A DNA stretch of 6,513 nt from JALZEG01 sp036258555 (GTDB lineage: Bacteria > Actinomycetota > CADDZG01 > WHSQ01), in contig DATADL010000071.1 of assembly GCA_036258555.1 (NCBI GenBank), positions 1 through 6,513 on the forward strand, given 5' to 3'. Under the pieces are notes generated by a model. That model searched no databases, was not told the origin of the DNA, and was given only the letters and a program-made list of their open reading frames with translations. Every line of letters begins with the position of its first letter. The first letter of the stretch is position 1. Position numbers and translations under genes: made by a program. Shown here piece by piece: positions 1-5,555 of this stretch.

Positions 1-861
1 CGGCACGCCGGCGGAGTAGAGGGCCGAGAACGTGCGCGACCAGCGCGCGAGGGCGATCTTCTGGACGGTGTTGCCGATCTTGGCCGGGATGCGCAGCCGC
101 ACGCGGTCCCACTGCGGGCGGCCCCAGGCGGAGTTGCGCCACTTCTTGAACGCGATCGGGATCCCGATGAACATCGCGATCAGCAGGTACCAGCGGCCGG
201 TCACGAACTCCGACATGCCGACGGTGAGCTTCGTGATGGCCGGCAGCTCGCCGCCGAACTCCTCGAACACGCCGACGAACACGGGGACGATGAACGCGAT
301 CAGCGCGAGCAGCACGCCGAGGGCGAAGACGAGCACGACCGTCGGGTAGGCCATCGCGGACTTGACCTGGCGGCGCAGGGCGTCGTCCTTCTCGAGCTGG
401 TCGGCGATCCGCTCGAGCGACTGCTCGAGCACGCCGCCGGCCTCGCCGGCGCGGACCATGGCGACGTAGAGCGGGCTGAAGACCTTCGGGTGCTTCTCGA
501 GCGCCACGGAGAACGAGAGGCCGGACTCGATGTCCTCGCGGACCGCGGCGAGCGTCTCCTTGAGCAGCTTGTTCTCGACCTGCTCCTCGAGGACGTAGAA
601 CGTCCGCAGGAGCGTCATGCCCGAGGAGATCATGGTCGCCAGCTGGCGGGTCATGACCGTCAGCTCGGTGGCCTTGACCTTCTTCGGCCCGATCGAGAGC
701 TCCATGTTGAGGCCGGTCTTCTTCTCGACCAGCTCCATCACGGTGAGGCCGCGGGCCTTCAGCTCGTCGCTGACGGCCTGGCGGGACAGCCCCTTGATCT
801 CGCCCTTCTCGGGCGTCCCGGCCGCGTCGACGGCCTTGAAGACGTACGTGGCGGCCGACAT
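1..861 (-). CDS. pilC: Type IV pilus inner-membrane platform protein PilC (type II secretion F family), 3' end missing
   Basis: PilC is the polytopic inner-membrane protein on which the PilB and PilT ATPases act to assemble and retract the pilus. The window holds the first 287 codons and is open at its left edge; family members run to about 400 residues, so roughly the last 115 are outside. The opening MSAATYVFKAVDAAG is typical of the family. The first T2SSF domain covers about residues 65-190 and includes RAGEAGGVLEQSLERIA (137-153) and the signature SAMAYP (168-173). A hydrophobic segment follows at about 174-199 and a second at about 224-238; the second T2SSF domain starts near 270 and is cut off. 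The ATG shares its A with the pilT stop (TGATG), and only a weak GGTGG lies ahead of it, so translation is probably coupled to pilT. Glycine codons here are almost all GGC. Identification is secure; the missing end cannot be judged. Confidence 0.95.
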   Translation of the reverse strand, partial: MSAATYVFKAVDAAGTPEKGEIKGLSRQAVSDELKARGLTVMELVEKKTGLNMELSIGPKKVKATELTVMTRQLATMISSGMTLLRTFYVLEEQVENKLLKETLAAVREDIESGLSFSVALEKHPKVFSPLYVAMVRAGEAGGVLEQSLERIADQLEKDDALRRQVKSAMAYPTVVLVFALGVLLALIAFIVPVFVGVFEEFGGELPAITKLTVGMSEFVTGRWYLLIAMFIGIPIAFKKWRNSAWGRPQWDRVRLRIPAKIGNTVQKIALARWSRTFSALYSAGVP

Positions 862-2516
862 CAGGCAGCCACCGCGGAGAGCACGCCGGACTCGACGAGC
901 TTGCGCATCTCGGCGGGCTCGGACGCGCGCGTCTCGGCCACCGCCATCGTGATCCTGCCGTCGCGGACGAGACCGGCGAGCGAGGCGTCCATGGTCTGCA
1001 TGCCGTGCTGGCCGCCCGTCTGGATCAGCGAGTAGATCTGGTGGGTCTTGCCCTCGCGGATGAGGTTGCGGACCGCCGGCGTCGCGACGAGCACCTCCGC
1101 CGCCACGACCCGGCCCTTGCCGTCGACCGTGGGAAGCAGCTGCTGCGAGACCACGCCGGCCAGCGTCCCCGCCAGCTGAACCCGGATCTGCTGCTGCTGG
1201 TGCGGGGGGAACACGTCGATGACCCGGTCGACCGACTGCGGGGCGTCCTGCGTGTGCAGGGTGCCGAACACGAGGTGGCCCGTCTCGGCGGCCGTAAGGG
1301 CGGCCGAGATCGTCTCGAGGTCGCGCAGCTCGCCGACGAGGATGACGTCGGGGTCCTGGCGGAGCACGTGCTTCAGCGCCTGGCTGAACCCGTGCGTGTC
1401 CGTCCCGACCTCACGCTGGTTGACCACCGACTTCTTGTGCTTGTGGAGGAACTCGATCGGGTCCTCGACGGTCATGATGTGCTCGGCCCTCGTCGAGTTC
1501 ACGATGTCGATGAGGCCGGCGAGGGTCGTCGACTTCCCGGAGCCCGTGATGCCCGTGACGAGCACGAGACCTCGCCGCAGCTTGGCGAACTCCGAGACCG
1601 ACGGCGGCAGGCCGAGGGTCTCGAGGTTCTTGATCTCGAACGGGATGATCCGCATGACGCAGCCGATCGCGTCCCGCTGCTGGTAGACGTTCACGCGGAA
1701 GCGGGCCCGGCCCGGGAGCGAGTACGAGATGTCGAGCTCGAGCTTGTCCTCGAAGATCTCGCGCTGTCGCTGGGTCAGGATCGAATAGATCATCTCCTGC
1801 AGGTCCTTCGCGAACAGCGTGCGGTAGCCCTTGACCGGCCGCATCTCGCCGTGCACCCGGATCATCGGTGGGACGCCGGCGGTGAGGTGCAGGTCCGAGG
1901 CGTCGTTGTCCAGGACCGCCATGAGGAACGCGGCGAGGTCGGGCTCCTTCTCCTCTTCCTCTTCGGGCTCCTCTTCCATCGTTGCGGCCTCTACGAGGGG
2001 GAGGTCGCCCGCGTGCAGGGCCGACATCCCGTTGCCGTCGGCTTCGCCGTTGGACGCGGCGCCGGGGGACGGCACCTGCGCGGCCGCCGAGTACCACCGG
2101 TCGATGGCCGCGGCGAGGTCGGAGCGGTACGCGGCGGCCGGAGCCACCGTGCGCCCGGTGACCGTCTGGACCTCCTCGACCGCCGATCGGTTCGTCGGCT
2201 CCGCCATCGCGACGACGAGCGTCCCGTTCTCGACCCGCATGGGCAGCACGAGCTGCCGGCGGGCCACCTCCTCGGGCACGGCGTCCATGGCCTCGGCGCT
2301 GGGGGGGTCGTTGCGGGTGTCGAAGAAGCGGAGCCCGATCTGCAGCGCCCGGGCCCGTACGAGGTCGCGCTCGGTCAGCACGCCGCCTTCCAGGAGGACC
2401 TTCCAGGCGGACTTGCCGGTGTTGGCCTCCTCCTGAGAGGCGAACGTCAGCTGGTCCGACGTCACCAGACCCTGCTCGAGCAGCACGTCGGAGAGCTGCC
2501 TTTGACCGTTCGACAT
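861..2516 (-). CDS. pilT: PilT-type pilus retraction ATPase with an extra GspE/PilB-like N-terminal domain
   Basis: This is a hexameric cytoplasmic ATPase that powers pilus retraction (twitching). Of 551 residues, about 192-551 form a normal PilT: Walker A GITGSGKST (322-330), the acidic VEDPIEF (350-356), Walker B with DPDVILVGELRD (388-399), a His box HLVFGTLHT (414-422), and AVRNLIRE (481-488), which corresponds to the PilT-specific AIRNLIRE motif. The usual PilT is about 350 residues. Here residues 1-142 instead resemble the MshEN/T2SSE_N domain of PilB and GspE, followed by a Gly/Ala-rich and then acidic linker (about 145-191, with EEEPEEEEEKE at 181-191). I chose the ATG at 2516 because GGGAG lies 8 bases ahead of it and the domain begins at once. 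The frame stays open upstream to an ATG at 2729, but that would add 71 Pro/Arg-rich residues and run into gmd. The gene overlaps pilC by one base. Confidence 0.93.
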   Translation of the reverse strand: MSNGQRQLSDVLLEQGLVTSDQLTFASQEEANTGKSAWKVLLEGGVLTERDLVRARALQIGLRFFDTRNDPPSAEAMDAVPEEVARRQLVLPMRVENGTLVVAMAEPTNRSAVEEVQTVTGRTVAPAAAYRSDLAAAIDRWYSAAAQVPSPGAASNGEADGNGMSALHAGDLPLVEAATMEEEPEEEEEKEPDLAAFLMAVLDNDASDLHLTAGVPPMIRVHGEMRPVKGYRTLFAKDLQEMIYSILTQRQREIFEDKLELDISYSLPGRARFRVNVYQQRDAIGCVMRIIPFEIKNLETLGLPPSVSEFAKLRRGLVLVTGITGSGKSTTLAGLIDIVNSTRAEHIMTVEDPIEFLHKHKKSVVNQREVGTDTHGFSQALKHVLRQDPDVILVGELRDLETISAALTAAETGHLVFGTLHTQDAPQSVDRVIDVFPPHQQQQIRVQLAGTLAGVVSQQLLPTVDGKGRVVAAEVLVATPAVRNLIREGKTHQIYSLIQTGGQHGMQTMDASLAGLVRDGRITMAVAETRASEPAEMRKLVESGVLSAVAA

Positions 2517-2524
2517 CTGCTTCG

Positions 2525-2530
2525 CTCCCT
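2525..2530 (-). promoter_or_regulatory. Ribosome binding site of pilT
   Basis: On the minus strand AGGGAG stands 8 bases before the ATG at 2516, inside a purine-rich run. This decides the pilT start against the upstream in-frame ATG at 2729. Confidence 0.75.
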
Positions 2531-2559
2531 TTTTCCTTCTAGCCCCGAGGACCGGACGC

Positions 2560-2581
2560 GGGCCAGGCGGCAGCCCGGCCC
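2560..2581 (-). other. Hairpin in the pilT leader
   Basis: In a minus-strand transcript GGGCCGGGC pairs with GCCTGGCCC (9 base pairs, one of them G-U) around a TGCC tetraloop. It sits about 44 bases ahead of the pilT start, upstream of the ribosome binding site. A smaller stem (GTCTC/GAGAC, 2603-2617) lies further upstream. No U-tract follows, so it does not look like a terminator. It could protect the leader or do nothing; high GC makes chance stems common. Confidence 0.35.
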
Positions 2582-2628
2582 CGAACTCGTATGCGTGCGC
2601 GCGTCTCGCGAAGAGACCGCTGGGTGAT

Positions 2629-2656
2629 CTATCGGCCGGCGGAGGGGGCCTCTCAA
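2629..2656 (-). promoter_or_regulatory. Candidate FliA/WhiG-type (sigma-28 family) promoter for pilT-pilC
   Basis: On the minus strand GCCGATAG (2636-2629) matches seven of eight bases of the known sigma-28 family -10 element GCCGATAA. Sixteen bases upstream is TTGA (2656-2653), a partial match to the TAAA -35; spacing of 15-16 is normal for the WhiG/FliA class. Transcription would begin near 2622 and leave a leader of about 105 bases before pilT. The same stretch can be read as a weaker housekeeping promoter (TTGAGA, 17 bases, GATAGA). A promoter is needed here because plus-strand genes separate pilTC from pilB. The match is by eye, not by scoring. Confidence 0.45.
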
Positions 2657-2663
2657 GTGGAAA

Positions 2664-2687
2664 GGGGGCCGGATTCGCCCGGCCCCC
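2664..2687. other. GC-rich inverted repeat in the pilT/gmd divergent intergenic region
   Basis: GGGGGCCGG (2664-2672) and CCGGCCCCC (2679-2687) are perfect complements around a 6-base loop. Read on the minus strand the stem is followed by TTTCC, a poor terminator tail; on the plus strand no T-run follows. It lies just upstream of the pilT promoter candidate and 22 bases before the gmd start. It could be a weak terminator for transcripts arriving from pilB, part of the gmd leader, or a protein-binding dyad. The stem is certain; the role is not. Confidence 0.4.
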
Positions 2688-2709
2688 GGGTTGTAGGGTT
2701 CCGCGGCGT

Positions 2710-3726
2710 ATGAAGCGAGCGTTGGTCACCGGGGTGACGGGCCAGGACGGGTCGTACCTGGCCGAGCTCCTGCTGTCGAAGGACTACGAGGTCCACGGGC
2801 TGATCCGGCGCTCGTCCTCGTTCAACACCGGGCGGCTCGACCCCATCTACCGGGACCCCCACGAGAGCGGCGTCCGGTTCCTCATGCACTACGCCGACCT
2901 CTCGGACTCCGGGTCGCTCGTGAACCTGATACGGGAGCTCGAGCCGGACGAGATCTACCACCTGGGGGCCCAGAGCCACGTGAAGGTCTCGTTCGAGATC
3001 CCCGAGTACACCGCGGACACCACCGGGATGGGCACCGTCCGGATCCTCGAGGCGATCAGGGCCTCCGGGGTCGACACGCGCTTCTACCAGGCGTCGTCCT
3101 CGGAGATGTTCGGTTCGGCCCCTCCCCCCCAGTCCGAGTCGACGCCGTTCCACCCCCGCAGCCCCTACGGGGTCGCCAAGGTCTTCTCGTACTGGATGGC
3201 GGTGAACTACCGGGAGGCGCACGGTCTCCACGCGAGCAACGGGATCCTGTTCAATCACGAGTCCCCCCGGCGCGGCGAGACGTTCGTCACGAGGAAGATC
3301 AGCCGGGCCGTGGCCCGGATCAAGGCGGGGATGCAGGACAAGCTCTACCTGGGGAACCTCGACTCGAGGCGGGACTGGGGCTACGCGCCGGAGTTCGTCG
3401 AGGCCATGTGGCTGATGCTCCAACAGGACAAACCGGACGATTACGTGATAGCGACCGGAGAGTCGCACACCATCCGCGAGTTCTGCGAGCTGGCGTTCGA
3501 CCGGCTCGGCCTCGACTGGGAGGAGCACGTCGAGATCGACCCGCGGTACTTCCGGCCGGCCGAGGTCGACTTCCTGCGCGGGGACGCTTCGCGGGCCCGC
3601 GAGCAGCTCGGATGGGAACCGAAGACTACGTTCGCGGAGCTCGTAGCGCTGATGGTCGACGAAGACGTCAGGCTGCTCGAGGACGAGGTCCAGGGACGCC
3701 TCGTCCGCCTCGACCGCGACACTTGA
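2710..3726 (+). CDS. gmd: GDP-mannose 4,6-dehydratase
   Basis: The enzyme converts GDP-D-mannose to GDP-4-keto-6-deoxy-D-mannose in the cytoplasm, the branch point to GDP-L-fucose, GDP-D-rhamnose or GDP-perosamine for surface glycans. The 338 residues fit the family (about 320-370). It is an extended short-chain dehydrogenase: the nucleotide-binding GVTGQDG is at residues 8-14, RRSSSFNTGRLD at 33-44 is typical of Gmd, and the catalytic set is S130, E132, Y153 and K157 (SPYGVAK); many relatives have Thr at the S130 position. NHESPRRGETFVTRKI (182-197) is a Gmd signature. The ATG is preceded by only a weak AGGG 11 bases away, but the protein aligns from its first residue. No fucose synthase or rhamnose reductase follows in the window, so the final sugar is unknown. 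Codon use differs from pilC: more GGG, GGA and GGT glycine codons, plus AGG arginine and ATA isoleucine codons. Confidence 0.96.
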   Translation: MKRALVTGVTGQDGSYLAELLLSKDYEVHGLIRRSSSFNTGRLDPIYRDPHESGVRFLMHYADLSDSGSLVNLIRELEPDEIYHLGAQSHVKVSFEIPEYTADTTGMGTVRILEAIRASGVDTRFYQASSSEMFGSAPPPQSESTPFHPRSPYGVAKVFSYWMAVNYREAHGLHASNGILFNHESPRRGETFVTRKISRAVARIKAGMQDKLYLGNLDSRRDWGYAPEFVEAMWLMLQQDKPDDYVIATGESHTIREFCELAFDRLGLDWEEHVEIDPRYFRPAEVDFLRGDASRAREQLGWEPKTTFAELVALMVDEDVRLLEDEVQGRLVRLDRDT

Positions 3727-3760
3727 GGCGTTCGTCCCGTTTCGTCACGGCTTGCCCCTA

Positions 3761-3773
3761 GGACACATTGTCC
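3761..3773. promoter_or_regulatory. Short dyad, possible operator
   Basis: GGACA and TGTCC flank a 3-base centre (CAT), 35 bases after the gmd stop. Its centre is about 31.5 bases, or three helical turns, from the next dyad. Short palindromes occur by chance; the spacing is the reason to note it. Confidence 0.25.
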
Positions 3774-3788
3774 AGAACCCGCTCCGGC

Positions 3789-3808
3789 ATTTGGCAGATC
3801 GACCAAAT
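3789..3808. promoter_or_regulatory. 20-base imperfect palindrome, possible operator
   Basis: ATTTGG and CCAAAT are perfect inverted arms around 8 bases, of which the inner GATC is also symmetric, so eight of ten positions per half-site match. It is AT-rich in a GC-rich setting, which makes chance less likely. It lies about 200 bases ahead of the glycosyltransferase. It might bind a dimeric regulator or form a small hairpin in the RNA; no known consensus is recognised. Confidence 0.35.
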
Positions 3809-3866
3809 ATCAGCAACTCAAGCAGGAGCGGCCCCGAACCCGGAGAACGTGCCCGGGAAATTCAGG

Positions 3867-3894
3867 AAATCAAGGGTTCCGCCAGGCCCGATGG
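3867..3894 (+). promoter_or_regulatory. Weak candidate sigma-28-type promoter ahead of the glycosyltransferase
   Basis: CCCGATGG (3887-3894) keeps the CGAT core of GCCGATAA. Upstream there is AAAT at 16 bases or TCAA at 13 bases, either a partial -35. A second GCCGAT occurs at 3903-3908 without a matching -35. This is much weaker than the site ahead of pilT. It is listed because the 275-base spacer (3727-4001) implies that the glycosyltransferase has its own control. Confidence 0.2.
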
Positions 3895-3983
3895 TTTCCC
3901 TCGCCGATCCGTGGGCATGAGTATTTGTTCGCCCGCCGACCGCCGATGGACGCCTCGCCTCCGGGACCCGCTCGATGGTTCGG

Positions 3984-3998
3984 GGAGGAACGAAGGGG
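3984..3998 (+). promoter_or_regulatory. Ribosome binding site of the glycosyltransferase
   Basis: GGAGGAA (3984-3990) and GAAGGGG (3992-3998) lie directly before the ATG at 4002. They fall inside the reading frame that would begin at the ATG at 3975, which argues for the start at 4002. Confidence 0.65.
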
Positions 3999-4001
3999 AC
4001 C

Positions 4002-5549
4002 ATGAAAGCGGCGGGCGCGCTCCTAGGCGAGACGACGATCACGGCGGCGGTGTCGGACGCCGTCGAGCACCCCTACCCCGTGCTGCGGGCGCCGGCGTTC
4101 GAGGACGCCCGCCTCGAGGCGGGTCTGTCCGGGCTCTCCGTCGACGTCGCAGGCGTCACCCGCCGGCAGCGAGACGCCCGACGGACGTTCGGGTGGATCA
4201 CGGCGGGGATGGCCGCCACCGACGCGCTCTCGATCGCGCTTGCGCTGTTCCTCGTGGAGTTCGTGCTGCTCGGGGGCCGCGAGATCTTCCTGGGCGTCGC
4301 GCCGACGCTGATCCTCTTCACGGTCCCGTTCGGTTGGGTCGCGACCTTCTTCGTCTTCGGCCTGTACGCCCCGCGTCACCTCTCCGCGGTGGACGAGTTC
4401 CGCCGGATCATCGGCGCCAGCAGCTTCGGGCTGGTCGCGATGGTGATGGGCGGCTTCTGGTCCGCCACCGAGATCGGCCGCTCGACGATCGGCATCACGT
4501 GGGCGCTTGCGCTCGTCTCGGAGCTGCTCACGCGCCGGGTCTGGAGGCTCGAGGTCCGGCGCCGCAGGACCGAGGGCACCCTGGCGATGAGGACGCTGAT
4601 CGTCGGCACGAACGACGAGGCCCTGCGGCTCGCGTCCGAGCTCGAGACCCGCGGGTCGGGGTTCTCTCCCGTCGGGTTCGTCGCGGCCGCGAGCACCAAC
4701 GTCCAACCGTCGGGGATCGACGTCGTGGGCGGGATCCACCGTCTCGCCGACGCGATCCGGGAGCGCGACGTCGAGAGCCTCTTCGTCGCCTCGTCGGCGG
4801 TCCGGTCCGACGAGATGCTCAACGTGCTGCAGGCCGCGCGGCAGGCGAACGTCGACGTCCGCATCTCCGCCCAGATCCCGGAGATCCTCGCCTCGCGGGT
4901 GGCGATCCAGAACGTGGGGAGCTCGATGGCGCTGGCGGTGCGGCCGCTGCAGCTCTCCCGTGCACAGCGCCTCCTCAAGCGCGCGTTCGACCTCGTGGTC
5001 GCGGGAGCGGTCCTCGTCGTCACGCTCCCCGCGTGGGCCGTCATTGGAGCCTGCATCCGGCTGACGTCCGCCGGGCCGGCCTTCTTCACGCAGACCCGCG
5101 TCACGCAGGGGGGCCGCACGTTCCGCATGATCAAGTTCCGCACGATGGTCACGGACGCGGAGGCGCGCGGAATCGAGGTCGACACGTCGCAGGCGTTCTT
5201 CAAGATGGCCGACGACCCGCGCATCACGCGCATCGGACGGTTCCTGCGCAAGACCAGCCTCGACGAGCTCCCACAGCTCGTCAACGTGATCAAGGGCGAG
5301 ATGAGCCTCGTGGGCCCCCGCCCGCTGCCCGAGGACCAGGTCGCCGCGCACCCCGAGCTGCTCAGCGGGCGGCTGGAGGTGCAGGCCGGGATGACCGGGT
5401 GGTGGCAGATCCAGGGGCGCAGCGACGTCTCGCCGGAAGAGGCCGTCCGGATGGACGTCTTCTACATCGAGAACTGGTCGCTGTCGCTGGACCTCTACGT
5501 CCTCGCCCGAACGGCGGGGGTCGTGCTGGCCCGCAGCGGCGCCGTCTAG
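4002..5549 (+). CDS. WcaJ-type polyprenyl-phosphate sugar-1-phosphate transferase (exopolysaccharide initiating glycosyltransferase)
   Basis: This membrane enzyme moves a sugar-1-phosphate from a nucleotide sugar to undecaprenyl phosphate, the first step of building an exopolysaccharide or capsule repeat unit. It has 515 residues, normal for the long WcaJ/WbaP-type form. After about 60 cytoplasmic residues come four hydrophobic segments (about 65-88, 98-122, 138-154, 162-176), then a nucleotide-binding-like fold (about 196-300, starting RTLIVGTNDEA). The membrane hairpin at about 328-352 leads into the catalytic domain: KFRTM (378-382), ADDPRITRIGRFLRKTSLDE (403-422) with the conserved Asp pair 404-405 and D421-E422, then SLVGPRP (435-441) and GMTGWWQIQGRSD (463-475). 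The sugar cannot be read from the sequence. I chose ATG 4002 over the in-frame ATG 3975 (9 more residues) because of the ribosome binding site. The stop abuts the pilB stop from the opposite strand. It probably works with the upstream dehydratase on one glycan, though the 275-base gap suggests separate control. Confidence 0.94.
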   Translation: MKAAGALLGETTITAAVSDAVEHPYPVLRAPAFEDARLEAGLSGLSVDVAGVTRRQRDARRTFGWITAGMAATDALSIALALFLVEFVLLGGREIFLGVAPTLILFTVPFGWVATFFVFGLYAPRHLSAVDEFRRIIGASSFGLVAMVMGGFWSATEIGRSTIGITWALALVSELLTRRVWRLEVRRRRTEGTLAMRTLIVGTNDEALRLASELETRGSGFSPVGFVAAASTNVQPSGIDVVGGIHRLADAIRERDVESLFVASSAVRSDEMLNVLQAARQANVDVRISAQIPEILASRVAIQNVGSSMALAVRPLQLSRAQRLLKRAFDLVVAGAVLVVTLPAWAVIGACIRLTSAGPAFFTQTRVTQGGRTFRMIKFRTMVTDAEARGIEVDTSQAFFKMADDPRITRIGRFLRKTSLDELPQLVNVIKGEMSLVGPRPLPEDQVAAHPELLSGRLEVQAGMTGWWQIQGRSDVSPEEAVRMDVFYIENWSLSLDLYVLARTAGVVLARSGAV

Positions 5550-5555
5550 CTAGAC
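5544..5555. other. 12-base palindrome formed by two abutting stop codons
   Basis: GTCTAGCTAGAC is a perfect palindrome made from the last Val codon and TAG of the glycosyltransferase and, on the other strand, the last Val codon and TAG of pilB. No base separates the two genes, and no terminator hairpin with a T-run lies here, so any terminators must be inside the opposite gene. Confidence 0.9.

Noticed and set aside
1005..2627. A 540-codon plus-strand frame opposite pilT
   Set aside because: The protein is a low-complexity run of Arg, Asp, Leu and Val typical of the antisense of a high-GC gene, and pilT is certain on the other strand.
2517..2729. A 71-residue N-terminal extension of PilT from an upstream ATG
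   Set aside because: It is Pro/Arg-rich, overlaps gmd by 20 bases and contains the promoter candidate and hairpins; the ATG at 2516 has a good ribosome binding site.
2653..3528. A 291-codon minus-strand frame opposite gmd
   Set aside because: It mirrors the gmd codons and has no domain; gmd is complete and certain.
3727..4001. A cyclic-di-GMP (GEMM) riboswitch ahead of the transferase
   Set aside because: Looked for because of the gene context; the conserved GEMM sequence blocks are not present in this spacer or in the pilT leader.
3818..4042. A 74-codon minus-strand frame in the gmd-transferase spacer
   Set aside because: No ribosome binding site or family resemblance, and it runs over the transferase start; likely chance.
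4023..5351. A 442-codon minus-strand frame opposite the transferase
   Set aside because: It is Arg/Asp/Glu-rich antisense of a certain gene, with no motif or ribosome binding site.
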